Assembly: GCA_902810715.1 (NCBI GenBank)
Contig: CADDYS010000006.1
Span: forward strand, 1-46,057
Length of the DNA: 46,057 nt
Origin: a bacterium
Lineage (GTDB): Bacteria; Actinomycetota; Aquicultoria; Aquicultorales; Aquicultoraceae
Direction of reading: 5' to 3'
Made by a program: the position numbers and the translations under genes. Positions 28,485 through 36,545 of this stretch are shown piece after piece. Position 1 is the stretch's first letter; each line of letters opens with the position of its first letter. The notes beneath the pieces were generated by a model. The model was not told where the DNA came from. It did not search any database and saw only the letters and a list, made by a program, of their open reading frames with translations.

Positions 28485-29166
28485 AGTATCCCGCATAAAA
28501 AAGGCATATGAAAAGAGGGACTTAGAGGGTAAAAAGAAACTCTATTCTCTCTTCAGCCCTGCCTCTCTTTACATGAGCCAGCAAAGAGAGCAAGAAATAC
28601 TAAGGGCCCTCTCTCAATCCGGCATCAAAGAACTTTCAGAAAAGATAATTCTTGATCTAGGGTGTGGCGTTGGGGGAGTTCTGAGGGATTTTCTAAAATA
28701 TGGCGCAAGACCCGAGAATTGTCATGGGATAGATTTGCTCCTAGACAGGATTGATACCGCAAGAGAATTAAGCCCTAACATCGATTTTGTATGCGGCAAT
28801 GCAGAGGGTTTGCCGTATGAAGATGAATCCTTCGATATAATCCTTTGCTTCACGGTATTTACTTCAATTTTTGATAAGGGAATGAAGCAGAACCTGTCAA
28901 GGGAGATGCTCCGGGTGCTAAAACGTGGTGGTATCATCCTCTACTACGATTACCACATGGACAATCCCAAAAATCCCGATGTAAGGGGCGTAAAGAAGGG
29001 GGAGATCCATGAACTCTTCCCCCACTGCGCAATTAATCTTAAACGGATTACCCTTGCTCCACCATTGGCAAGGGCTATTGCTCCGCGCTCAATCATTGTA
29101 TGCCAGGTTCTCGAAAAAATACCGTTGCTCTGCACTCACTACCTTGGGGTGATTAAAAAGCAATGA
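28471..29166 (+). CDS. SAM-dependent methyltransferase (class I, Methyltransf_11 type)
   Basis: Methyltransferase of 231 residues. ILDLGCGVGGVLRDFLKYG (motif I), HGIDLLLDRIDTA, FVCGNAEGLPYEDESFDIILCFTVFTSIFD and EMLRVLKRGGIILYYDYHMDNP make a complete SAM-binding core. It resembles methyltransferases sandwiched between glycosyltransferase and aminotransferase genes. N-, O- or C-methylation of the aminated sugar is possible but not decided. ATG 28471 follows GGAGGG closely (28463-28468). The stop overlaps the next ATG by 4 nt. Confidence 0.85.
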   Translation: MDINEVSRIKKAYEKRDLEGKKKLYSLFSPASLYMSQQREQEILRALSQSGIKELSEKIILDLGCGVGGVLRDFLKYGARPENCHGIDLLLDRIDTARELSPNIDFVCGNAEGLPYEDESFDIILCFTVFTSIFDKGMKQNLSREMLRVLKRGGIILYYDYHMDNPKNPDVRGVKKGEIHELFPHCAINLKRITLAPPLARAIAPRSIIVCQVLEKIPLLCTHYLGVIKKQ

Positions 29167-30329
29167 AGCAAATACCATTTCATGAGCCGTATATAACAGA
29201 TGAAGAGATAGTCGAAGTTGTAGACTCTTTGAGGTCCGGATGGCTTACTATGGGGCCGAAGACCGTGAGGTTTGAAGAGGAGTTTGCTCGCTATATCGGC
29301 TCGAAATATTCTGTCACTTCGAACTCCTGCACGGCTTCACTGCATCTCGCCCTAAAAGCTATCGATTTAAAACCTGGGGATGAGGTTATTATCCCGGCAA
29401 TGACATTTACGGCTACAGGTGAGGTCATCTGCTACTTTAATGCAAAACCGGTTATCGTCGACGTGGATAGAGATACCCATAATATAGATACCTCCAAGAT
29501 AGAACAGGCTATAACCTCTAAGACTAGAGCCATTATCCCTGTTCACTTTGCTGGTCAACCCTGCGACATGGATGAGATTCTAGGCATTGCCGACAAGTAC
29601 GGCTTATTTGCTATCGAAGATGCCGCACACTCGCTACCTGCCTGGTATAAGGGGAGAAAAGTAGGAACGATAGGTGATATGACCTGCTTCAGCTTCTACG
29701 CTACCAAAACGCTCGCCACGGGTGAGGGTGGAATGATAACCACTGAAAATGACGAGTGGGCGGAAAGAATAAAAGTTCTGCGATTGCACGGCATCTCCAA
29801 GGATGCCTGGAAGAGATATTCCAACGAGGGATCGTGGTTCTATGAGGTCATAGAGGCTGGCTATAAGTACAATATGACCGACATTCAGGCCGCCCTCGGT
29901 ATCGCGCAGCTTAAAAAAGTCGAATGGATGCGGGAGAGGAGAGTATATATCGCTGAGCGATATACTGAGGCATTCAGGGGTTTGGATGCAATTGCTGTGC
30001 CCTCTGTTGAACCGGATAGAGTTTCTGCATGGCATTTATATGTCATAAAACTTAATGTAGAGGCGTTACAGGCCGATAGGGAGGCATTTATTGAGGGGCT
30101 CAAAGCAAAGGGTATTGGAGCCAGCGTACATTTTATACCCTTGCATATACATCCTTTTTACAGAGATACCTTCGGTTATAAGCCGGGGGATTTTCCAGAA
30201 TCCGAATGGATATACGAGCGATCTGTCTCGCTTCCGATCTATCCCGGCATGACAGACAACGATATTGGGCGGGTTATTGAGGCAGTTTTTGATTTGGTTA
30301 AAGGGCTTAGAGATGAAACGGCTGCTTGA
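29163..30329 (+). CDS. DegT/DnrJ/EryC1 sugar aminotransferase (second copy)
   Basis: PLP-dependent aminotransferase of 388 residues, of the type that makes 4-amino-4,6-dideoxy sugars (PseC/ArnB/PglE-like). Motifs are GWLTMGPKTVRFEEEFARYIGSKYSV (split over the N-terminal helix), TSNSCTASLHLALKAI, DEVIIPAMTFTATG, IEDAAHSLPAWYKG and [20 protein letters not shown] with the PLP Lys. A 4-keto-6-deoxy product of the two dehydratases would be its natural substrate. A frameshifted scrap of a very similar gene lies at 32133-32270. It overlaps the methyltransferase by 4 nt and the sugar transferase by 17 nt. Confidence 0.92.
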   Translation: MKQIPFHEPYITDEEIVEVVDSLRSGWLTMGPKTVRFEEEFARYIGSKYSVTSNSCTASLHLALKAIDLKPGDEVIIPAMTFTATGEVICYFNAKPVIVDVDRDTHNIDTSKIEQAITSKTRAIIPVHFAGQPCDMDEILGIADKYGLFAIEDAAHSLPAWYKGRKVGTIGDMTCFSFYATKTLATGEGGMITTENDEWAERIKVLRLHGISKDAWKRYSNEGSWFYEVIEAGYKYNMTDIQAALGIAQLKKVEWMRERRVYIAERYTEAFRGLDAIAVPSVEPDRVSAWHLYVIKLNVEALQADREAFIEGLKAKGIGASVHFIPLHIHPFYRDTFGYKPGDFPESEWIYERSVSLPIYPGMTDNDIGRVIEAVFDLVKGLRDETAA

Positions 30330-30903
30330 CGTGTTCTTCTCGTTCATCGGCTTAATAGTGCTGTTGCCATTATTTGCAGTAGTAGCAGTCCTGATAAAAC
30401 TGGATAGCCCGGGTCCCGTCTTCTTTGTCCAGAGAAGGGTTGGCAGGAACTTCAAATTGTTTAACCTCTATAAGTTTAGGTCAATGGTTATTGATGCCCC
30501 TAAAAAAGGAATTCCTGTTACAGTTGGCGGTGATCCTCGCGTCACAAGAGTCGGAAGGTATCTTCGAAGATCGAAGGTAGATGAGCTACCCCAACTTATC
30601 AATGTTTTGAAAGGCGACATGAGCCTTGTTGGGCCGAGACCAGAGGTGGGTAGGTATGTAGAGAAGTATCGGGATGAGTATGGAACGATTCTAACGATAC
30701 GACCCGGCATTACCGATATTTCCTCGCTCAAGTATAGGAATGAAGAAGAGGTCTTGCGAGACAAGAAAGACCCTGAAGAGTACTATATCCGCACACTCTT
30801 GCCCGAGAAAATTGAGCTTGCTAAAGAATATATAAGAAAAGCCTCCCTTATATACGATCTTAAGCTTATATTCCGTACCATTTTTAAACTGGTCGAGAGA
30901 TAG
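30313..30903 (+). CDS. Initiating phosphoglycosyl transferase (monotopic PglC/WcaJ type)
   Basis: Transfers a sugar-phosphate from a UDP-sugar to undecaprenyl phosphate and so starts the repeat unit. At 196 residues it is the short, PglC-like form without extra membrane helices. The N-terminal re-entrant helix is [21 protein letters not shown], then [47 protein letters not shown] with the Asp-Glu dyad, and [16 protein letters not shown] 30313 gives the conserved KRLLDV start; the longer frame lies inside the aminotransferase. Together with the DegT enzymes, a di-amino or 4-amino-6-deoxy-HexNAc may be the first sugar. It is the last gene before the transposon. Confidence 0.92.
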   Translation: MKRLLDVFFSFIGLIVLLPLFAVVAVLIKLDSPGPVFFVQRRVGRNFKLFNLYKFRSMVIDAPKKGIPVTVGGDPRVTRVGRYLRRSKVDELPQLINVLKGDMSLVGPRPEVGRYVEKYRDEYGTILTIRPGITDISSLKYRNEEEVLRDKKDPEEYYIRTLLPEKIELAKEYIRKASLIYDLKLIFRTIFKLVER

Positions 30904-30908
30904 AGTAG

Positions 30909-30932
30909 GGGGACGTTCATCGAATATATCGG
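30909..30932 (+). repeat. Left 24 bp inverted repeat of the RAYT element
   Basis: Starts GGGGACGTTCATCG, ends ATATATCGG. It matches the inverse of 32041-32064 at 23 of 24 positions. A short inverted copy of CGATAT follows inside the element, which could form a foot hairpin. Confidence 0.85.
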
Positions 30933-31039
30933 TTTCTGCTCGATATTTGTTTCTAATTCCTGACCTCCTATCATAATTACTCATAAGCACATTAGCACAT
31001 ATTCTTGACAGCTATTAGCTCAAGCGTTAGTGTTGGGCT

Positions 31040-32026
31040 ATGCCAAGAAAACCACGACTTGATGCGCCGGGGCTTGTACACCATGTTATCGTACGCGGCA
31101 TCGAAAAAAGAGACATCTTTTTGGATAATGCCGACAGGTATGATTTTTTGAATCGTCTGTCGAAGGTTGTAGGGCTTAAGAACAACCAGCTCTATGCTTT
31201 TGTGCTTATGCCAAACCATATTCATCTTTTAATGCGAACACTTGCACTCCCGCTTCCTTCGTGCATGCGCCGCCTATTAACTGGATATGCAATCTATTTT
31301 AACCGCAGGCACAAACGATGCGGCCATCTGTTCCAAAACCGCTATAAATCATTTGTCGTCGATGAGCAAACATACCTTTTGGAACTTATCCGCTACATTC
31401 ATTTAAATCCTCTGCGTGCAGGAATTTGCGAGGATTTAGGCGCGCTCGCTAAATGGCCTTTTTCTGGTCACGCCGCACTTATGGGAAGAGTTGCATACCC
31501 ATGGTTTGAGATGATGTATCCACTGGTGCTATTTGGTAGCTCGTATGCTTCTGCCCGCAAAAATTTAGTGCGGTTTATGTTGGACGGACTCGCCAAAGGC
31601 AGGCGAGATGATTTGGTTGGCGGTGGCTTGAAGCGAAGCCTTACCGCACTGGCTTCACATGAGCACACCCAGATGGTTGTCTACGATGAGCGTATTTTGG
31701 GCTGCGGAGAATTTGCAGAAGCGGTTCTTATCGCATTAGAACAGAATAATATTTCAGCTTCCAGTAAGATATCCAGTGAGATACCGCTTGATAAATTAAT
31801 CGAACGCATTGCGGCACATTTTGACCTTACATCGCATGAGCTTTGCTCAGGAACAAGACGGCGTACTGTGGTTAAAGCCAGGTCTGCCGCTATATGGATT
31901 GGCATAAAGAAATATGGGTTTTCAGCCAACGAGTTCTCAGAGGCCCTATCGATCAGCAGAACTCGTATCTATGAGATACTTAACTCGGGCCGAGGCAAAA
32001 AAGAGAGCGATGGTATCGAGATATAA
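31040..32026 (+). CDS. REP-associated tyrosine transposase (RAYT, Y1_Tnp)
   Basis: HUH-type single-strand transposase of 328 residues. LVHHVIVRGIEKRDIF starts the Y1 domain. VLMPNHIHLLMR holds the HUH metal-binding motif (His near residue 59-61). LIRYIHLNPLRAGI contains the catalytic Tyr (about residue 119). The last 110 residues are a helix-rich domain with a helix-turn-helix-like end (SANEFSEALSISRTRIYEIL), similar to the DnaA C-terminal-like domain of many RAYTs. No frameshift or stop is seen, so it may be active. It sits inside 24 bp inverted repeats. RAYTs recognise REP palindromes with a GTAG foot, and GTAG palindromes occur elsewhere in this window. Confidence 0.92.
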   Translation: MPRKPRLDAPGLVHHVIVRGIEKRDIFLDNADRYDFLNRLSKVVGLKNNQLYAFVLMPNHIHLLMRTLALPLPSCMRRLLTGYAIYFNRRHKRCGHLFQNRYKSFVVDEQTYLLELIRYIHLNPLRAGICEDLGALAKWPFSGHAALMGRVAYPWFEMMYPLVLFGSSYASARKNLVRFMLDGLAKGRRDDLVGGGLKRSLTALASHEHTQMVVYDERILGCGEFAEAVLIALEQNNISASSKISSEIPLDKLIERIAAHFDLTSHELCSGTRRRTVVKARSAAIWIGIKKYGFSANEFSEALSISRTRIYEILNSGRGKKESDGIEI

Positions 32027-32040
32027 AATATAGCATGTTT

Positions 32041-32064
32041 CCGATATATCCGATGAACGTCCCC
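32041..32064 (-). repeat. Right 24 bp inverted repeat of the RAYT element
   Basis: Begins CCGATATATC and ends GATGAACGTCCCC. It is the inverse of the left end with one mismatch, and lies 14 nt after the transposase stop. Confidence 0.85.
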
Positions 32065-32132
32065 TCTGCTCTGAGCTGCTACTTTAGGTTTTAGGTGAGG
32101 TAAATATGCCTATTTACTGCGGAAGATCGGTT

Positions 32133-32270
32133 GCTACCTGTCTGGTATAAGGGAAGAAAAGTAGGAACATAGGTGATATGATCTGCTTTAGCTTTTATGC
32201 TACCAAAACTCTCGCTATAGGTGAGGGCGGAATGATAACCACCGAAAACGATGAGTGGGCAGAAAGGATG
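32133..32270 (+). pseudogene. Frameshifted fragment of a DegT aminotransferase gene
   Basis: Aligned by eye to 29633-29771 of the intact second aminotransferase, it shows about 17 mismatches and one missing base over about 139 positions (near 88% identity). It covers the PLP-Lys region ([12 protein letters not shown], then after the lost base [15 protein letters not shown] and [15 protein letters not shown]). The deletion after 32168 shifts the frame and makes an immediate stop. No start, N-terminus or C-terminus remains. Most differences are at third codon positions, so the copy diverged as a working gene before it decayed. Confidence 0.88.
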
Positions 32271-32300
32271 ATTTTATTTACGTAAGTGAAGGAGTGGTGA

Positions 32301-32561
32301 CTATAATGCAGATGTCGACTTATCCTTTGATCTTCCTATCTCGTAAAGAAAGTCGGGTGACATATCGGCGCCGTTGCTCCAAACGATCGTATCCACATCG
32401 GGATTTAGCCGTACTGTTTTGAAATACTCTATATCCTTTAGCGGTTCAAATATCTCACCTTCAAGATACGGTTCAAGATCGACGATTCGTTTGCTTCCAT
32501 CCTCAAAAGTCAATAATAACTTATATTCTGATATATAAGAGACGTCCCTTACAAAATGCAT
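32301..32561 (-). CDS. DUF2442 domain protein
   Basis: Small protein of 86 residues with the DUF2442 pattern: VRDVSYISEYKLLLTFEDGSKRIVDLEPYL, then LKDIEYFKTVRLNPDVDTIVWSNGADMSPDFLYE. A strong GGAGGAAG site lies upstream of its ATG. It follows the DUF4160 gene by 10 nt. These two families very often travel as a pair and have been suspected of being a toxin-antitoxin-like or mobile module. The function is not established, and I cannot assign a role to either from the sequence. Confidence 0.85.
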   Translation of the reverse strand: MHFVRDVSYISEYKLLLTFEDGSKRIVDLEPYLEGEIFEPLKDIEYFKTVRLNPDVDTIVWSNGADMSPDFLYEIGRSKDKSTSAL

Positions 32562-32571
32562 AAGCTTCCTC

Positions 32572-32832
32572 CTATACTAATGGTTGAATCTTATTAAGTG
32601 GCTTCTTTGCTCTTGCGAGCTCCCAGTCTTCTATCAGCTCTGCCCTATGCTCAAAAGCCCACTCAAGAACCAGCGAAATTACTCTTTTCGGCAAATTTCC
32701 CTCTATGAGCGATAGGTCTGATATTGAGAAAATACCAACTTGGCCACTATACTTAGCATGAAAATGCGCTGGTTCATGGTCGACGTAATACATAATTATA
32801 ATAATTCCAAGGAATCTGCAAATCTCCGGCAT
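32572..32832 (-). CDS. DUF4160 domain protein
   Basis: 86 residues with the family pattern MPEICRFLGIIIIMYYVDHEPAHFHAKYSG at the N-terminus (including the HxPxHFHA-like block) and VLEWAFEHRAELIEDWELARA at the end. There is no ribosome site before the ATG. Instead TATAAAAT lies within 10 nt upstream on the - strand, so the mRNA may be leaderless. It is the first gene of the pair with DUF2442. The function is unknown. Confidence 0.85.
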   Translation of the reverse strand: MPEICRFLGIIIIMYYVDHEPAHFHAKYSGQVGIFSISDLSLIEGNLPKRVISLVLEWAFEHRAELIEDWELARAKKPLNKIQPLV

Positions 32833-32945
32833 TATTTTATACTAGCTTTTATGCAAAAATTAAGCAACACGCAAGCAGGTAGAGAGCTAGAGGCTTGAAG
32901 CATAGGATAAAAGGATCGAAAAATTTATTTTATCCGTCTTCTGCA

Positions 32946-33004
32946 TTGTAAAAACAGTAACACATCAATGTTATTGTTTTTACAACACAATAACATTGAT
33001 GTGT
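32946..33004. other. Two mutually exclusive 17 bp hairpins
   Basis: Between the DUF4012 stop and the DUF4160 start, 32960-32976 (ACACATCAATGTTATTG) pairs perfectly with 32988-33004. Alternatively 32969-32985 pairs with 32946-32962 (TTGTAAAAACAGTAACA) at 16 of 17 positions. The shared middle arm means only one can form. It may end the - strand glycan operon or be a palindromic repeat. Confidence 0.75.
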
Positions 33005-33040
33005 AATCAATGGATCTGTTAGTATTTGATCCCTGGTGGC

Positions 33041-34990
33041 TCACTCAGCTATACTGAGGGCAAACCGTTCATCCCTTACAAGCATCTTGTTGAGCGTAAC
33101 TCTTTCTCCTTGTTTTTTCATACCAGGTGGAATATCTGGCACATTAAAACCTTTCGGCAGCTTAATGCTTAATGCTATATTGGGGTTGTTGATCATTGGC
33201 TGGGTTTGGCAATCTAATATATACTCTTTTTTCTCGCCGTCAAACCTTAATGCTTTCGGCAGGTTGTAGGTAAAACTTACCTTACTGCTTGCCCCAGGTG
33301 CTATATCAAGATACTGCGAGAAGACAGCCTTGCCCTTTTCATGGTCGACGTCTGGATTGCCTGGCTTGCCATCAACAGTAACGTCCATTAGCTGGGCATC
33401 TTTAGGAACGTAAATGCTTAGATACGTTCTGCTAGAGCCGCCTTGAGCGGCAAGCGGATTCAGCATGCCCGCCACTTCTGGAGGTAGGCCAAATTTTGGT
33501 GCTTTATTTATCAATGTGACCGTTACTTTGGCGGCTGCTAAGCCATTATCATCTAGCGAGATAGTGTAATCGATATTTTCATGCAGGTATACATCGACCT
33601 TATTTGCCCCATGGTTCTGTGCCACAACTTGCAGGTAATCACATACGGTTGGGGCAAGGGTACCGGCATAGCCTATATCCTCAAAAAGTTTTTGCTCATC
33701 TTCATGCGCACTGTAAAATATCATGCGCTTACCGCTGAGGGCGCCGTCTAGTTGGGGTGCTAGTTTCGGCCTGTTGCTGATTTGCCCTGTAAGCAGTCGC
33801 TCCCAGACAGCCTTCGCTACATCTGCAAGCGCATCTTTTCTCTCCCGCCTGTTTCTGAATACATCATAGGCTTTAACCAAAGTCCAATCCACAACGTTAC
33901 CGGAGCTTATGGTAACATCAGTCCCCGGCACCTGCACCGGGCCTATTGCCTCCAAAAGGTATTGCAAGCCAACCGGGTCTACACTTATGACCCCATCCAG
34001 GTTCTCTCCCTCCGCACTTTTGTAAAGCTTAACCAAAAGCCTGCCTACAGTGGGAAAATCGGGGGTCATGTTAACGTTCTGCCACATACTCGTACCCTTA
34101 AAGCGGGCATATATAGGCATGTAGCCCTTAGGTACTTCAACCGGTGGCTTGTCTTTGCCCGTGCCCACAAGCTTGGATATCTGATCAAAGGAATCAAGAG
34201 CCAACCTTCCATTTTCAACTGAGATAATACCGTAGTTTCCTATAAGCCCGCCCGTTGCCCTCAACTCCGCGTTATTTTGGACAGCTAAAAAATACCTTCT
34301 TTTGCCGTTTGTCCCCAACATCTCCGGCAGCAGGTCAAAGGATTTCTTTGCGTTTGCCGTTAGATCTCTTAACCTGGGCAGTTGCCCCCCGAGTTCATCA
34401 CATGCTCTTTTAATAGGGGGGATTAGGTTGCCGTGCGGTATCTTATCGTATTCGGCGGCTGCTTTAAGGATGTGCGAATTGGCCTCATCAACATACGGTT
34501 TTGCAGCAATAATTGGTTGCAAATCTATTTGTCCATTATTAAAGCCAAAGTCAACCTTTCCATTTTTTAAAAACTTTGTCGAGGCCCGCGTAAAAGATTC
34601 ACCGGCCAGCGTGACCTCCAATCCGGTAGATGCCAGTTGCCTGAGAACCAGCAGGTTTTCATTAACAACCGGCACGGGGGACAAAACGCTCACACTCGGG
34701 CTATTTAACGTTTTACTCGCACCAAGAAAGTTGCCCTTTGCTTTTTCAAGGTATCGTTCTGCTTTTCCGAGGTCCGCCTTTTCTACCTCTTGATAGGCAG
34801 ATTGCAAGTTATCTTTCCCTTGTGAAAGAGATTGCTTTGCCTCAATTAGGTCAGATGTAAGCACTACACCATAAGCTAAAACCAATAGGATCGCGGCGAT
34901 GCAAAAGACTAAGATTAGTCCCTTGTCTCTCTTTCCCATTGACGGTTTGTTAGATTTATGTTGGCGTAGCTTTCGAATCTTTTTGCCCAT
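33041..34990 (-). CDS. DUF4012 domain membrane-anchored protein
   Basis: 649 residues. A basic N-terminus (KKIRKLRQHKSNK) is followed by one membrane helix (GLILVFCIAAILLVLAYGVVL, about 24-44), a coiled-coil-like stretch (QSLSQGKDNLQSAYQEVEKADLGKAERYLEKA) and a large outside domain with RRYFLAVQNNAELRATGGLIGNYG, the DUF4012 signature. The family is common beside polysaccharide genes in Actinobacteria and Chloroflexota, and its exact job is not known. It starts 16 nt after the tyrosine autokinase gene with a weak ribosome site, so it is in that operon. An outside scaffold or glycan-transfer role is a guess. Confidence 0.87.
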   Translation of the reverse strand: MGKKIRKLRQHKSNKPSMGKRDKGLILVFCIAAILLVLAYGVVLTSDLIEAKQSLSQGKDNLQSAYQEVEKADLGKAERYLEKAKGNFLGASKTLNSPSVSVLSPVPVVNENLLVLRQLASTGLEVTLAGESFTRASTKFLKNGKVDFGFNNGQIDLQPIIAAKPYVDEANSHILKAAAEYDKIPHGNLIPPIKRACDELGGQLPRLRDLTANAKKSFDLLPEMLGTNGKRRYFLAVQNNAELRATGGLIGNYGIISVENGRLALDSFDQISKLVGTGKDKPPVEVPKGYMPIYARFKGTSMWQNVNMTPDFPTVGRLLVKLYKSAEGENLDGVISVDPVGLQYLLEAIGPVQVPGTDVTISSGNVVDWTLVKAYDVFRNRRERKDALADVAKAVWERLLTGQISNRPKLAPQLDGALSGKRMIFYSAHEDEQKLFEDIGYAGTLAPTVCDYLQVVAQNHGANKVDVYLHENIDYTISLDDNGLAAAKVTVTLINKAPKFGLPPEVAGMLNPLAAQGGSSRTYLSIYVPKDAQLMDVTVDGKPGNPDVDHEKGKAVFSQYLDIAPGASSKVSFTYNLPKALRFDGEKKEYILDCQTQPMINNPNIALSIKLPKGFNVPDIPPGMKKQGERVTLNKMLVRDERFALSIAE

Positions 34991-35006
34991 AATTTTTGCC
35001 CAGCCA

Positions 35007-36386
35007 TCAAGCGGACTTTTCGTTAATTGTAGCCTGCTGCTTATAATACGGTTTGTAATAGTAATAGTAGCTGTTACTCCTGGACACCTGCACCTTGTTT
35101 ATGGCAAAACCAATAAGGCGAGCCCCTACTTTATTAAGCACATCCTCAGCCGCTACCAATGCACTTTTCTTTGTTTTTCCAAAGTTTGTCACCATAAGAA
35201 CAGCATCGGCTTTGGATGCCAGGATGGGGGCATCGGCCATCGATAGAGTCGGGGGACTATCCAGAATTATGAGATCGTAATTTTTCTCCAGGCTAGATAA
35301 AAGCTCATCCATCCCTGCGGAATTTAACAGATCTGCCGGGTTTGGAGGTGTCGGTCCACTTGCGATGATGCTCAAGCCGTCTATGTCGGTAGGCAAGATA
35401 ACGTAGTCTGCACGGGCCGCACCGATAAGGACATTAGATAGTCCAGCAGCGTCCGATTGATCGAATAATTTGCCTATGCTGGGTTTTCTTAAATCGCAAT
35501 CGATAACAAGTACATTAAATCCGGCTTGTGCAAGCACGATTGCAAGGTTTGATGAGACGGTTGTCTTGCCCTCACCCATACTGGGGCTGGTTACCATAAA
35601 AGTTTTAATCGATCGATCGAAGTTTAAGTACTGCAGGTTTGTCCTGATGCTTCGGCATGCTTCTGACACCATGGAGTTGTTATTGTTTAGAAGAAGCGGT
35701 TTCTTTACATCTGGAATATTGCCAAGAGACCGCAACCCCGTAAGTTGCTCGATCTCATCCGGTTCTTTTACTGTTATATCAAGCTGTTCTAAAAGAAATG
35801 CAAAGCCAACACTAGCCATAATTCCAATTAAGAAGCCTAGAACGGCATTTAATACTGGTTTTGGACTTACTGGACTAGGTGGGACTGTCGCTGGCTCAAC
35901 CATACTTAAGTTTATCAATGCTGATGAAGGTATTGATTTATTAACCATTTTGATAAATTCTTCGGCGTACGTATCGGCCAGATTTTTTGCCCTGACCGGG
36001 TCGGTATCGGTAACTGTGATCCGTATAATCTGGGTATCTCTAACCGGTTCTGCACTTACTTTTGTCATTAAGCTCTCGGGCGACAGAGGAGATTTAAGTT
36101 TCTCCATAACTTTTTCGGCCAGGGACCTGCCTACAATCATTTGGCTGAAGGTCTTGGTAAGCCTTTCGCTTAAGAGTACGGCCTGGTACGACTCACCTGA
36201 AGATTGGTCGCGTGGTGCCGCCTGCCCTTGAGATACTAGGAGTTGCGCAGTGGCCTCGTAGGTTGGCGTGGTATAGGCCGTCACAACTAATGCTGAGAGA
36301 AAGCAAACCAGTACACCCAGAATAATAATGAGCTTTCTTTTCTTTGCGATCTCCAAAAATTTAAGAAGTTCAGACGATTCTTTCAA
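35007..36386 (-). CDS. Wzz-type chain-length regulator fused to BY-kinase
   Basis: Polysaccharide co-polymerase and tyrosine autokinase in one chain (459 residues), controlling polymer length and export. The N-terminal Wzz part has a first membrane helix (LIIILGVLVCFLSALVVTAY, about 19-38), an outside domain, and a second helix after the Pro-rich stretch PPSPVSPKPVLNAVLGFLIGI. The cytoplasmic kinase has Walker A SPSMGEGKTT (near 270), Walker A' VLVIDCDLRKP and Walker B LIILDSPP. A Tyr-rich tail (SNSYYYYYKPYY) offers autophosphorylation sites. TTG 36386 lies 7 nt after GAGGTGG. It is the missing partner of the Wzx/Wzy locus at 12-31 kb. Confidence 0.92.
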   Translation of the reverse strand: MKESSELLKFLEIAKKRKLIIILGVLVCFLSALVVTAYTTPTYEATAQLLVSQGQAAPRDQSSGESYQAVLLSERLTKTFSQMIVGRSLAEKVMEKLKSPLSPESLMTKVSAEPVRDTQIIRITVTDTDPVRAKNLADTYAEEFIKMVNKSIPSSALINLSMVEPATVPPSPVSPKPVLNAVLGFLIGIMASVGFAFLLEQLDITVKEPDEIEQLTGLRSLGNIPDVKKPLLLNNNNSMVSEACRSIRTNLQYLNFDRSIKTFMVTSPSMGEGKTTVSSNLAIVLAQAGFNVLVIDCDLRKPSIGKLFDQSDAAGLSNVLIGAARADYVILPTDIDGLSIIASGPTPPNPADLLNSAGMDELLSSLEKNYDLIILDSPPTLSMADAPILASKADAVLMVTNFGKTKKSALVAAEDVLNKVGARLIGFAINKVQVSRSNSYYYYYKPYYKQQATINEKSA

Positions 36387-36545
36387 ATCAGCACCACCTC
36401 AAGATTCATATTGTTGTAGTGAGGGTCATTGGCAATCAAACTGCCGAGCCTTCTACATCCTATCAATACCTTAAATCTCTCCGGCTTAAACATCGCACTA
36501 TCCAAGTACTTAAAATTTATGCGCTACCATATACTTAAAATTTTT

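Larger units (their letters stand above)
30907..32065 (+). mobile_element. RAYT/IS200-type element with 24 bp inverted ends
   Basis: The element spans about 1.16 kb and holds one transposase gene. Its ends are near-perfect inverted repeats: 30909-30932 begins GGGGACGTTCATCG and ends ATATATCGG, and 32041-32064 is its inverse with one mismatch in 24 positions. The left end is preceded by GTAG (30905-30908). Y1 transposases normally use hairpins, not paired inverted repeats, so these are best read as two inverted REP-like sequences around a RAYT gene. It lies immediately after the sugar-transferase stop. Confidence 0.85.
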
